From Yarrowia lipolytica (Eukaryota > Ascomycota > Dipodascomycetes > Dipodascales), in assembly GCF_001761485.1 (NCBI RefSeq), contig NC_090772.1, forward strand, positions 248,001 to 312,000: a stretch of 64,000 nt of DNA, given 5' to 3'. Positions 40,806 to 52,880 of this stretch are shown here, in pieces (within the stretch, counting starts at the first letter, position 1; the number at the start of each line of letters is the position of its first letter). The notes under the pieces are model-generated. The model did no database searches, was not told the origin of the DNA, and saw nothing but the letters and a program-made list of their open reading frames with translations. Both the position numbers and the translations under genes were made by a program.

Positions 40806-42440
40806 TTAAACATCACAAACGCAATTGTTGCAATGTCCTGTGCCACAGCTATCACCATCGTCCTTCTTGGGCTTGCTGGTGTGCTTGGGATCGTTGAAGG
40901 AGATCTCGGTCTCGCCGTGAAGAGGATCATGCGTGGTGGTCACACCGGGAACCGCAGGAGTACCAGGCATGGGCATGGGCTCAGAGGCTTCGGCCTCAAT
41001 CTCCAGAAACTGCCGCTTGAGGTTCTGGCCTTGACTCTTGATGTATCCGACCAGCGCAAGACCCGAGACGGCTGTGGCGCCCAGCAGAATGGTGTTGACG
41101 GGGCTGGGGTTGAGGTGGAAGGTCTGCTTGGTGAGTCGGTCGAGCACCGACTGCAGAATGTTGAACAAACCGGAAATGCAAATCACCACGCCGTAAACGG
41201 TGCCAAAGGTCTTGAACCCGAAAATCTTAGCAGCGTAGTCGCTCACGGCCGTGTAGTAGAGCGGTCGGTAGAGCACAAACAAGAACACGTTGATGTAGGC
41301 GGCCCAGGGCTTGGCAACGAGGTTAAGGGCTCCCAGAGTGAGCGACAGAGTGACCACGGTGGTCCAGGAGCCCACCAGACTCATATGGTCGAGAACAAAG
41401 CCAATCATGGGGATGGCAAGCACGCCGCCCAGAGGCAGCAAGTAGTCGAAGATGCCGTTGATCTTCTGTGCCTGCTCGTGGCCCAGAAGGTATGTGTACT
41501 GGGAGTTGATGGTGGCAACAAAGTAGTTGATTCTGAGCATCTGCAGGGTGGTGAAGACGATGATCAGGAACGCCCAGTTGGTGGCCAGCTGCTGTCTAGC
41601 AGTCAGGCCCTTGAGAGAGCCGTACTGTGCCAGGTTCTGGGGAGTGGGGGCCTCGTGGACCAGAGAGGGGCGTCGTCGGCTGAGGAAGGAGCCTCGGTTG
41701 GAGATGAAGGACGATCGTCGACCGGTGTAGTTGGTGAGGTCTGCGTCTTCCAACAGTGCCTGTTCCTCGGCCTCCATGTGGCCTGCGGAGGTGGAGACCA
41801 CCGACGCAAACGACTCGTCGGACTTGTAGCTAGTCTGGGGCATCACAAACACCTCCGCCAGGAGAATGAAGATGGGCACAATAGTGTAGATGGAGAAGAG
41901 CTGGGACAGCGAGATGCCCGAGTTTTCGTAGGATATTCTGAAGCCGAGGAACACCGCGGACGAGGCGTCAAACGCCCCCGTCAGCAGCGCAAGAATGGTG
42001 CCTGAGTACTGCACAAACGTGTTGCTGAGGTGGAAGCTCGAAATGAACACAAACGGGCCTCCCACGGCCAGCAGCGAGTAGCCGACCAGCCAGGGGTCCC
42101 CCGGCAGCAACGCGGCGTTAGACAGCACCAGGGTGGCGACAAAAATGACCACAGATCCGACTATGCCGCTGATTCGAGGCCCGTACTTGTCGAGCACGAA
42201 TCCCACGACAATGGCGTCTACATTGGTCAGAATCGCGCCCACGTTGAACATGAAGTTGAGTCGCAGATCCTGCTCCTTGCAGGGGCCGTCCGACGGCGAG
42301 TTGGAGCAGTACTGGCTGTAGACGCCCTCCGCTACCAGAACCGGCTTGAGAGCCGCAAAGCCGAAGATGGGGCCCGCGGCAAACAGACACCAGAGGACCG
42401 CGCACGCCACCTGGACGATTTTCCGCGTGCTAGAAGCCAT
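40806..42440 (-). CDS. FMP42: Fmp42/SLC43-like major facilitator transporter
   Basis: 544 residues from ATG at 42438-42440 (MASSTRKIVQVACAVLWCLFAAGPIFGFAALKP compares with the start of yeast Fmp42). About twelve membrane helices in two groups: ~8-30, 62-80, 92-112, 117-140, 145-168 and 180-200, then a ~85-residue cytosolic loop rich in Ser, Arg and acids, then six more between 285 and 467. The loop GFVLDKYGPRI (80-90) is the MFS signature between helices 2 and 3. Animal SLC43 members carry large neutral amino acids; the yeast protein's substrate is unsettled. The C-terminal tail ends SCGTGHCNNCVCDV, with Cys532, 537, 540 and 542, which could bind a metal or be lipid-modified. A 412-codon antisense frame is a shadow. 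Confidence 0.88.
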   Translation of the reverse strand: MASSTRKIVQVACAVLWCLFAAGPIFGFAALKPVLVAEGVYSQYCSNSPSDGPCKEQDLRLNFMFNVGAILTNVDAIVVGFVLDKYGPRISGIVGSVVIFVATLVLSNAALLPGDPWLVGYSLLAVGGPFVFISSFHLSNTFVQYSGTILALLTGAFDASSAVFLGFRISYENSGISLSQLFSIYTIVPIFILLAEVFVMPQTSYKSDESFASVVSTSAGHMEAEEQALLEDADLTNYTGRRSSFISNRGSFLSRRRPSLVHEAPTPQNLAQYGSLKGLTARQQLATNWAFLIIVFTTLQMLRINYFVATINSQYTYLLGHEQAQKINGIFDYLLPLGGVLAIPMIGFVLDHMSLVGSWTTVVTLSLTLGALNLVAKPWAAYINVFLFVLYRPLYYTAVSDYAAKIFGFKTFGTVYGVVICISGLFNILQSVLDRLTKQTFHLNPSPVNTILLGATAVSGLALVGYIKSQGQNLKRQFLEIEAEASEPMPMPGTPAVPGVTTTHDPLHGETEISFNDPKHTSKPKKDDGDSCGTGHCNNCVCDV

Positions 42441-43029
42441 TTTGGGGAGAGGGGAAATGTGTGGTGTGTTGGTGTGGAGAAAGACAAGTTTGTAAATTAC
42501 TGACTGATGAGATAGCAATAATTATGCACCCACCTGCAGCCTTATTAATGGGGGGACTGAGATAGGTGGTGGGGAAGTTGCGCGGGGGAAAAAGAGGAAA
42601 GAAATAGAAAGGAAGGAGAAAAGTCTGGAGGAAAGGAGTCATTAAATAGAAAATACCAATCTTTCAAATTTCAGGTTTTTTCCCTGATTTTTTCAAAATT
42701 CTTTCTCACATTAGTAGCCCGTCATCGGCACATCAAAGGCAGCCAAAATAAAATAAAAATAAAAGATAAAAAAACATTGCCGTTTGGAATTACTAGAAAA
42801 AAAAACATCAAAAATTGCCCAAAAAATGGATAGAGAGACAGAAAAAACGGGAATTCGATCAGTGTCACGTGACAAACAAAATCCATTCATTGGGATGTCG
42901 ATCTGAGTGGCGATATCCGTGACAGAACGGGTCTCAATTCCACTCCTCGGAGCTTTTCGTAGATAACAAAAAGTCTATTATTTTGCCCACAACGGGCCGA
43001 CGAAGTTGACATCGGAGGACGCCGCCGCC

Positions 43030-43054
43030 AAAAAAAAAAAAAAAAAAAAAAAAA
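43030..43054. repeat. Poly(A) tract, 25 bases
   Basis: An A-run following GCCGCCGCC, then a purine-rich stretch with repeated AAAAAGGGC to about 43085. Confidence 0.95.
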
Positions 43055-44386
43055 GGACGAAAAAAGGGCAAAAAGGGCAAAAAGGGGTTAAAGAAAGGAA
43101 AACCCGCGGGAAGATGTGGGTCGAAATTTCCACCTGGGGAATGTCACCTAGATAGGCGGTAAATCCTTGCGATAAGAAGTAGAAATGAAGGTACAGTATG
43201 TATATCTATTACTTGTTGCGATATTGGAGGCTACAGAAGGGCTCTTTTTCTTTTGGAAAACATCTTCAGAATGATAAAAAGACGGTGATTAGATGGCAGT
43301 AAAAGAATCGAGATTGCTTCAAAACTGACCAAGATGGCTGATGATACTCGCCAGATGGGGAGAAACCCGAATTAAACTGTGGCGGGATTTGGAGGAGGAT
43401 AGTCACGTGAAGAGGGATTTAATTGGAACTGTTGGATTCTACCGAATCGAGTGAGTCGACTGAATATTTCAGATTGTTTGTGGCTTTTCTGTAGATTTTC
43501 TGAACGTCTCGAAATGTAGGTGTTGTCGAGACTAGGAGAAGTATCTCGTGATAAATAGTCCATAAATGCTGCTAAATTCGGTCTGGAAATCTTGAAGAAG
43601 TCCCTAAGTGCATTTTTAGAGCTAACAATACAAGTACAGTACATACTACTGGTACATTCAATGCTGATTGATACAATGGTGAACGGACATGTACAGATGA
43701 AACTTGGGCAAGTGCCGAACCACAGAACACTGTTGGACGTCATACAAGTAGCAGGGTCACGTGACTATAAATCACGTTAATTAATAGGGAGAGAGAGGGG
43801 GAAAATTAACTGACTCTTATCTTTGTCCTGAGTTTTCCCTGTACCAGCCAGCCGGAAACAGTCATATATGTAGGGTGTAAGATAATACGACGGATTGAGG
43901 AGCGAGGAATTCCAGATGGTGAGTCTCCCGGAATGTCAGGAGTTGAAAAGTGGTTGACCAGGACTTGAACAAATCTATTCAAACTTCCATTAGAGATTTT
44001 TGGCATCGTCACTCCGTCCTAACTGGCATTGTCCAGGCTCCAGATGAGTCTCTAAAGTGGCCCAGAGAATTTGAGCAGAAGGAACGGGAGTGGTTGTTTG
44101 ATATATGTTTTAAAGTGTTAATTTGGCCGTGAATGGATATAATGAGTATGAGCAAATGTCCTTTAAGGCGACGTAAGCAATGTCTTCACTTGTCGGTGAG
44201 GGGCGAAGGAAACAGAAAGAGTTGAAGGATGATAAGAGACGAAAAGCGAGAAGCGAAGGATGACGAAGGACTTCCAAAAGCTCCAACCTCCTCATAAATT
44301 AAGTCTATTCCTTTCAGTTTGTGTTAGGAGATGACGCCCCCATGGGTATCAAAAACTTACCAGCGTTGGTGTATCAATGAGTTAGA

Positions 44387-44520
44387 CGTGGGTAAATATG
44401 AGTCAGCCGTGGGAAAAGTTGAGTCAGCCGTGGGTAAAGATGAGTCAGCCGTGGGTAAAGATGAGTCAGCCGTGAGTCTCTGAGATGAGTCAGCATTGAG
44501 TATCTAAGATGAGTCAGCCT
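44387..44520. repeat. Six-fold TGAGTCA array, 21/24-bp period
   Basis: TGAGTCA starts at 44399, 44420, 44441, 44462, 44486 and 44510: intervals 21, 21, 21, 24, 24. The first four units also share GCCGTGGG(T/A)AAA. TGAGTCA is the consensus of Gcn4/AP-1-type bZIP factors, and a 21-bp interval puts sites on the same DNA face. It may be a functional array or simply a minisatellite. Confidence 0.85.
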
Positions 44521-45034
44521 TGAATATGTAAAGGTAACTCTGCTTTGGTTGATCGAGTCTTTTCCGGAAGACATTTCCCAGAAAATGCGTCTCCTGTAGA
44601 TATACCATCTACCTTTGCCATACGAATTTGGCATCTCAATCGTTTTTATTATCACGTTATTCAGCCGTTTTCATTCTAATCTCGGTAGAACACCTCCGAC
44701 AAGTGATATACCTCCGGTCAAACAGACAATCTCGTATCCCGCGTGAATTTGCCTCTGTGACGTTACTAGACCACATAGACTGCTTCAGAGGTTTCACGTG
44801 ACAACCTGTGCCTGACAGGGCTGCTCTAGTCGGCGTTAATAGGACACTACGCTACCAACGACCGGGGTTGCAACGGCGCTACATAGTGCTGGAGATAAGT
44901 GAGTTTCGACGAGATAAAAGTGAGTGACGAGACTGCTTGAGGTTGCAGGAGGAACGCATAGTTGGCCTCTTGTGGTTGCTTTTATTGACCATTTATTATC
45001 GTATGATTATTGAGCAGGTTTGTTTTAGCCCAGC

Positions 45035-45078
45035 TCTGGCGCTAGTCTGGCGCTAGTCTGGCGCTAGTCTGACGCTAG
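45035..45078. repeat. 11-bp tandem repeat x 4
   Basis: TCTGGCGCTAG three times, then TCTGACGCTAG. Confidence 0.9.
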
Positions 45079-45954
45079 GCAGATGTAGTAGCAACAGTGT
45101 GGTTAAATGGTGTTTGGAGAGTAATTTGAACCGGGTATACAATATGAGTGCTACATGAGCGCAATATGAGAGCCGTCCGAGATGTGTCGAGAGAGCTGTA
45201 GTAGAGCCGAACGCAGTACAATGGGCTCAGAATGTACATGGCCCATTTCTAGAATGAAAAAGACCATTAAATGGGATTCATGGGCACTATTGAAGACTTT
45301 TTTCAACTCCCAGATATGCCAAATTGCAAGCAGGGTATGAAAAAGTGTCTACTATATGACTTTGTTAGACTCTCATGGACATGGACCCAAACGACGACGA
45401 CGACGACTATGAAGACTCCGGTGATGTATTGAAGACCCTGTTTTCCTTGACTCCGCTTATGAGTCAGACCTATGTACATACTACTGTAAGATCAATGGTG
45501 GCTCCATCAAGGACCCTGATCCGATGAGATATCACGTGCAAAAAGTCATGTTATAGAATATAGATAACGTGACTGTAGCGGATTCCTTGACTGACTCGAT
45601 CGGGTGTTGAAGTTCGTATTTGGTATTTGTAGTATGACTGTACACTGTAGTACAACCGGTACTATTCATTAGGACCATATTGTACAGTTGCTCAGAACAC
45701 ATCTTAGCCTATCAACAGAATGAAAACACCAGGAGCTATCTTCTCAGCACACCTAATACATATTGGTGCTCCGCAGACCGTTGCTCAACCAGTAGTGTCC
45801 GCTGAACCAGTAATCCCCAACGGCAACGAACTACTTCGAATCCCCAGTCTTCCGACCGTCTGGGATCATGTTCTCTTGGTCCCGCTTGCGCCGCTTTTGA
45901 CTCTTCATTTCCCTGTATTGAAGATGATAGATATGTTTGTGTAGATCTAGTTAA

Positions 45955-46990
45955 ACGACTCACGACTACTTCTAAGGAAAGACTTCCTCGCCAAAGGTTT
46001 CGCACAAGGGGTCAATAACTATCTGATGTCCTTCAGCCCAGTTTTTCAGTTTAAATCAGTTTGTCCCTCTGTTAGTCAGAAGCCAAGCAGTTGAACATCA
46101 ATAGAAGCCGAGCCTTCCTCCGCCACCTACATGAAGCCTCCAGATAGTCCAACAACGGTGCGGAAGCTCAAGAAATCTCTCTATGGCTTAGCCATGAGGT
46201 TCTGATCAAGTTAGGACAGGAAAGACATCCCTGAGCATCCAAATAAAAGTGCGAGCTCTTGGTGAGTGTCTATGAAGATGATCCGTTGATTACAGATGCC
46301 AACCAGGGGTATACAAACTCAACAAGTACATACCACAGACAATTTCAACATGGCGGATTAGGTCTCATTGCAAAACTTTTGGTCGAAAAGTCAAGTGCAT
46401 TCTTTCACTCTTTACAGGAGGACGCACCACGCAGATCAACAAGGAACTGGACATATCGGTTAAACCCAAGTCCGCCCAAAGGTCATATGGCTACAGAATC
46501 ACATCTCGGCCGCTCATGACAGCTGGAATTGTTTGGGTTTGGATGCTGGTGGGTTAATTGTATCGTAAGTCGTCCTGAACTCCCACAGTAGTTCCGCAAG
46601 ACCCAGATATGTCCATTTGGAGATTACTTTAGGACAATCACAGCGTGGGAAATCTTCATAGACCTGTTTGAAAGGCTACAATCGCGTGGCATCAAGACCG
46701 CTCAGTGGCCAAGGTCGATGAAGATTGGTATTCAATGGAACCAAACATATCAACCGACAATGTTCCTTTTCAGAGAACCTGTGGCTAGCTAGTGAAGACA
46801 GGCAACCAACTCGCTGAATCTTTACTAAGCCACTCGTTTGGACTACTCTCAATCCTCTCTCCTACTGTTGGGAATGTACACTAGACGGGCTGACACTCTC
46901 AACGAACCAGCTAGAAAGCATGCTTGATTAGATAGTTAAAGGAACGACTACAGCTCACTTGTATGGATACGTTCCGATAGTACAAGTGCT
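45955..46990 (+). mobile_element. Decayed copia-type LTR retrotransposon, pol fragments
   Basis: A fossil. The segment at about 45,975-46,060 resembles the copia reverse-transcriptase start (AKGFAQG...FSPVF type) and the one near 46,150-46,190 the KLKKSLYGL motif of the same domain. Weaker similarity to downstream pol/RNase H continues to about 46,990. No LTRs, gag or integrase were recognised. It is clearly broken, with at least five interruptions, and old by its decay. Bounds are approximate. Confidence 0.65.
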
Positions 46991-47052
46991 CATTGACCAA
47001 AAAGAGGTCTACATTAGCAGATACACGACCGAAGGACATCTACAACAAGTTT

Positions 47053-47158
47053 CTCAACTCCAAGTTCTCAACTCCAAGTTCCCAACTCCAAGTTCCCAAC
47101 TCCAAGTTCCCAACTCCAAGTTCCCAACTCCAAGTTCCCAACTCCAAGTTCCCAACTC
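47053..47158. repeat. 14-bp minisatellite (CCCAACTCCAAGTT), about 7.5 copies
   Basis: Two CTCAACTCCAAGTT units, then five CCCAACTCCAAGTT units and a decaying end. It directly follows the copia-type fossil. Confidence 0.95.
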
Positions 47159-50100
47159 TACGTCCAAGTTCTGCGAGGAAACCAGGTACCCTACCGCTAC
47201 CTTCAACATTGTCCGACATTCTTTGCCTCTTCGCTCTGTTGCTTCCAAACACATGATTCCGTGCAGATTGGACGCACCGAATCGGCTAAACAACAAAGAA
47301 AAAACGCACGGCACCGAACAATGGCATTCTGCACATGCACAAAGAACAAAGAGACCGCGCCAACAATAGGCGACTAATTAGAGGCTTAACCTTAAAAAGT
47401 ACACGACGCTGAAAGTGCCAACAAGGAGGAAAAAACAGGCCAAGTTGTCGAACGGAGAAAATGTCCAAAAATGCTCGGATTCAGGAGTCCTAAAGTCCAT
47501 CTGAATTGTAGAGACCACATGAATTGATTACAACCGGAATTTCTCCGATATCTGCTCGACACCAAAAGTTGAAGCCATCCTAATCCAACCAATGGGACCC
47601 ACTCGATAAGCTTCACTAGTATGTTTTTTTCGCCCCTTTTTTTCTTCTTTTCATATGCCTGTAAAAACGTCAATTGTCAACGAATACGGGCTGAAAAGGT
47701 CTCCTTTTGTAGCTGAACAAAAGGAGAATATTTCTATACAGCGTTTTATCATGATATTCTCGTTATTAATTGCCCTACGACCAAGTCTAGTTGATGCAAA
47801 AATTTCATTAATCTTGAATCTTTCTCTCTCTCCCCCCTGAACCTCCCTCCACAGACATGCACCGAAGGAATGTGCGTTATTTAGCGTGTGTGGGAACACT
47901 ATCTGCAAGCTTGCGTCAGTGCAAGTAGAGCCTGGATGCTGCTGGGCGGTACCTGGAAAAACGAGGTTTGCTTTTGGCAAATGTCCATCTGCACATGCAA
48001 CTGTGAACGGACTGAAAAAAAACGACTTTTGGTGGGCTCCATAAGCAGGGGACCACAAGGTGGCGCAGTCCGTTGTCTCTTGTTGGCAATACTGGGCGAG
48101 TTGTGGTGGGACATTGAATTTTGACGAAATTCAGTACAGTATGTACTGTGCTGTAGATTGATCCAGCTCTCAGATGGTCATTCAGACCAGGTACCACAGC
48201 GAAATCTTTCCGCAAATCTCGTCAAAAGTCTCTCTTGGCCGTTTCTTTTTTCTCCACCTTTTTCTCCCCTCTTTCCAGCCTTTGAAATGTCTAAACCCCG
48301 GCGAATCAATGGTGGACCGACCGATCTGCGGCACGTGGATCGACAGACACAATGGAAGATCAATGACGTGATTGTAAATGGCAAGTCTCGATCCGAGTCA
48401 CGTGACAATTTGACTAAGCTACTGTGATTGATTAGCTAAGTAGTTTTAAAAAGTGAAGAGTAATCCCAAGTAACGTGTTATAAAAAATGGGGATGGGAAG
48501 TTGGGGATATAAAGAAGGATTGAAATAAATTTACTGTCATAATGGAAATTTAGGATTCGAGTACAGTACATTCGATACTGCCATCCATGATAAATTCCTC
48601 CATCCGACTCTCCTACTTCACGTTTCTCCACAGATCAACTACAGTAGAGACGCATTTATGGGAAACAGAACAGGATGGTAATTGCACCATGAGTACAAAG
48701 ATAAATAAATGTTTCCTGACAGTCATTAAACCCCAATTTCAACTCTGCACAACCTCATTCTCTCTCTTTCCGCCCATATAGAAAGTTCTAAATTCTTGAA
48801 AACAAAACTGATGTCTGTCCATGTCTCTGAGAGAGAATTTCTGGACAATAATAGCAACTTATTCATGGATCGTAATACTTCAAATAAGCCATAAACTAGA
48901 TTCATCAGTTATTGCTTCATTCTTCATTACTACAGATTACTACATTCACCTACACTATGTACCACATTCCAACTCAACTCCATGAATAATGACTCAAAAC
49001 GAAATCCGACTTCACCATTGCACTACCCTCTTACTTACTATCAAAATGAACATTGTAATTCCACTCCACCACCTGTCCTAAACCTCTAACCCTCTCAAGA
49101 GTCGCTTGAAACTTCCCCACATCTCCATGACTAAGCAAATACCCCTCTTCTCTCCCCTAATCTCTCGCACGTGATCAAAAAACCAACAAACTCTACAATC
49201 TGCTTGCACCTGTCAAAATTGCACACCGCTGCTCTCACAGATGCATGATCTCAAACACACAACCGCTTTGGAGGACCCTCGAGATTACGAAACCGACCAG
49301 AAGACCCCCTCCCAGGTCACGTGACCGTCTATTACCGGCGCTCCCTCCAGCCTAACCCCGCCATGTCTGGTCTCTCTTCACTCCCGGCCTCTTCCACACC
49401 TCCCTTACGCTAGTTGACAAACCTTAACTAAAGTTTTTCAAAATAGTAGGTTGCTCAACTAACATGCTGCTGACAGGCGATGCAAGTTACGGCACGGAAG
49501 AGAGCAGTTGACGCGGTCGGATTTGGGTATTGTGAAGCGAATACTGTGCATGTGGAGAATGTTGGATTTGGGTTCATTCCGGGGAGCCTTGGGGTGATTG
49601 CAGATTGAAAGCGAAATGCTGGAATTGTGAATGATAGAGTAGTTATATGGATCAGTAGACTAAACCAATGGACTCTACAGAATGACACGAGTCGAATGAT
49701 ATCCCTTTTCCCCCAGGTGGGGTCTTTTTATACCCAATTAAGATCTTCTCAAAACTCCACAAGTCTTCAAAAGTTGAGGAAAACCACCAATATGCCTCCC
49801 AAAATGATGGCAGAGATATCCCCGTACTGAGAGGCCCTCGACGAAGACTTTGCACGTTGTTCTGCTGCTCTGGACCAGGTGTGGAAAAAGTTGCCCATTG
49901 TTCTGTCATGTCCCCTGCAAGGGCTGCAGGGGGTCCCGGGCCCTCAGCATACATTGGGAGAAAAGAGCCGATTTAAGGGGTCTCTAACTCGCGCTATGGA
50001 AACGACATTGAAAAACAGACACTATAATTGTCATCACGTGCCCAAAACGAACACATTGATATTCTCAAAATCCAAATCGACCCCCTTTTGACAGACTTAC

Positions 50101-51324
50101 CCTACTGGATGTTTCACTTGCCAGTTTGGTCCTGCCAGCCCCCCTGAAACAGGTGCAAAGTGCTACAAGTGTACAGTAGCCCCTCTGGTCGGTCCAACGC
50201 TCGTGCGGGTCCCCTTGTACCTGCTGGCGGATGGCGGTTTCTCAGGAGTAGCTCTTCGGGTGCAGCATGTGTTCTGAGTCGGCGCAAGATGTGACGCAAC
50301 TTTTGCTACAGTCATTCTAGAGACATGGGGACTAAACAAATGGACTGAGACAGACGTGCTTGATCCCACGACCTTTTTTTTCAGACCCGCAAACCGTCAA
50401 TTGCTCAACCTGAAGCGACTCTTGTCAGAAACTTGAATTGCCTGATGTTGACGGTAACCGCCCCTAATGGCAATATCTGCAATCTGTGCATACGACAGTA
50501 GACATATTCGCACCTAACAAGTGTCATAATGACCCCTTCTGGACTCTGTACGCTGTTCTACGACGGTTTCACTTGTGCAGATTTCTGAGACCAATGTAGA
50601 ATGCGCTGCAGAGACGCTACAGCCGAGCAAGAAGGCTGGATGCGTTCGTAGTCACCGTGGCAACAGATTGGAGTAACTCTCGAGTCGATTGGACAAAAAT
50701 CCAGCCCTCGATACACACATACATCCTTGCACCTATCCCAAGTGGCAGCAGGACGTCAAAAAAGCAAGTATCTTTAAACTATTTTCACCAAACGCACTGT
50801 CAGCATTACTATGGTATGTTTACTTTTTTTCTTTCTTTTCTTCAGGAGAGACTTACACAGCGAGTGTGGGGACCACAAGGACAAGGTGGTGCCCTCGACA
50901 TGGCGGCAGTGGTGACCACAGGGCCCGTGTGGTGATCACATACCCTGTCTTGTGCCCATCAAAAGGGTCGTGTTATGCCCATCACAAAGAATGGGTTGTG
51001 CATATGACAATGTCTTTCCAGGTGCGTAAATATTTCTCCGCTTAAAAAAATGAAAACAGATTTGTGATCCTCTCACCATCAGGGACAGCGATATGCATCT
51101 ATCTACCCCCTTGGATACCTCGAATGTCCTTTTTTTGTGACAAATTGTCTTTTCTTTTTCTTCGTACACAAACCCATTGTTGTGTTGTGGCTGTACATAC
51201 CGTAACCTTATTTTAAACATGGTAAATTTCCACCAAGGTCCAAGGTCACGGGGTCGGCATTATCCGGAGGGGCGATCTAAACAAAAACGAGCAGTATATT
51301 TGGAGAAGAGTTTTTGCGGAATTT

Positions 51325-51480
51325 GGGTGATTTTTGTGGAGATTTTTGTGGAGATTTTTGTCAAGGTCTTAATTTTATTTTATTTTATTTTATTTTATTT
51401 TATTTATTTATTCATATTTTATATATATCTATATCTATATCTATATTTACATTTATATTTACTTACTTAATTTTTTTATT
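51325..51480. repeat. Compound simple-sequence repeat
   Basis: GATTTTTGTGGA x 3, then TTTTA x about 7, then TATATC/ATATTTAC-type units and a T-run. Over 85 % A+T in its right part. Confidence 0.9.
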
Positions 51481-52562
51481 GTAATATCTGTAATCTTGCA
51501 ACACCCCAAGTAATACCCTACCTAAAGATAGTTGAAGGAAATACTGATAACGGCGATTTTAGCGCTATTGTTGTATGACAAGGGACGATTAATAGCTCAT
51601 CAACGCAACAAACAGACCGAATGCTCTCCAATGATATATATCACTAATCTCAGCTATCACTGGAACCCCAACAGGTGTCCCCTGTAATATCGGCAATGAC
51701 GCATCTCAGCCGCTCGTAAACAATACAGCATTGTTCTCCTGAGTCTTGGCGTTCCATTCGTACTCACTAATATACGATATCTCTAGCAACAACGTCAATC
51801 ACGTTCCCTTTCAGAGTTTTCTCAAAAAGTGCTCCAAAAGACGCATTTTTGGACTTTTTGGAAACCGGAAAACGCTGTCGGGGTTGTCATAGTGTGACCT
51901 ACAAAATGCACCTTTCGGGATTTCGTTATATGTCCTCTGGCCGCCTCTACACTTGGTCTAATCAAACACTAAAAACGTGTCACCACCACGTGGGTTTGAG
52001 ACATTGAGGAATATACGACGAGCTTCGAAAGGTGTATGGAGGCTTGGTGGGGTTGGATTGGGGGTTCTGACGGTGCACAATTAATTGTCGCATATTCCGT
52101 GAGGTATTTTGGGCTGAAAAATATTTTAGACGCGATTTATGAACAGAAGGAGATTAACAAGACATGTTGATAAGTTCCTGCGGGCATATATCGGGCTTGA
52201 TATTTTGATTTCCTCTTTCCCCGCTCAAATCCACCCACTTTTCGTTATTTTGGGCAACTATTGAAATATCTCGTCTATTTAACGGTGATCATTTACTTGA
52301 GCTAGTTGGCAATATAGTTGGCACTAAATGTAGACCAGGGGGGTATCGCTGAGGAAAGAGGAGTTGCAGTTTACACTGTTAAAAGAGATGGAAATGAGAA
52401 CCGGGGTTGGTCAGATGGATGTGCATCACGTGAGTGGCTGGCTGACCAGGAAGAAGTGCGATTCCTGAATGGGTAATCAGCTGTATCCATTACTGGAGTA
52501 ATACATAATCCAGTACTGAAGCTTACATAATCTGGTATAGGAGTTTGCATAACTACCCTTCC

Positions 52563-52612
52563 TCTGGATCTTACATAACCACCCTTCATCTGGATCTTAC
52601 ATAATCACCTTC
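52563..52612. repeat. 25-bp direct repeat
   Basis: Two near-identical units beginning TCTGGATCTTACATAA. The 60 bases to the left hold two further, weaker relatives (ATAATCCAGTACTGAAG, ATAATCTGGTATAGGAG). Confidence 0.7.
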
Positions 52613-52857
52613 ATCATCTCGCGCCAACCTCACGGTCCATCTATCGTCCTGACCACTTATATCCTACCTTTGGCGGGCTTCGGAGGTTCCTAAGTAAGGG
52701 GGTTCAGGGATAATTGGAGTTTGTTGGACATTGGGTTTTGGGCGGAGATGTGACGATAAAATGAGACGTTTTAAAAGGTATAAAATGTGCTGCAGAGTAT
52801 AACAATACCTTCCGGAAAAAAATCCGGCAGATTTGGACATTCTGGGGTGAGTTGATG

Positions 52858-52880
52858 TTTTTTTTTTTTTTTTTTTTTTT
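52858..52880. repeat. Poly(T) tract, 23 bases
   Basis: An uninterrupted T-run in intergenic DNA. Confidence 0.95.

Larger units (their letters stand above)
42441..45954. other. Gene desert, left block
   Basis: 3.5 kb with no credible gene. It includes the transporter promoter, a 25-base A-run, the TGAGTCA array, an 11-bp repeat, several CACGTG sites (for example near 42865 and 43759) and short frames with no recognisable product. Confidence 0.6.

Noticed and set aside
40767-42005. 412-codon open frame antisense to the transporter
   Set aside because: Shadow of the transporter's codon usage; its translation is Gly/Val/Gln-rich without domains.
47651-48058. 135-codon minus-strand frame
   Set aside because: Low-quality composition, no ATG-supported conserved start and no domain.
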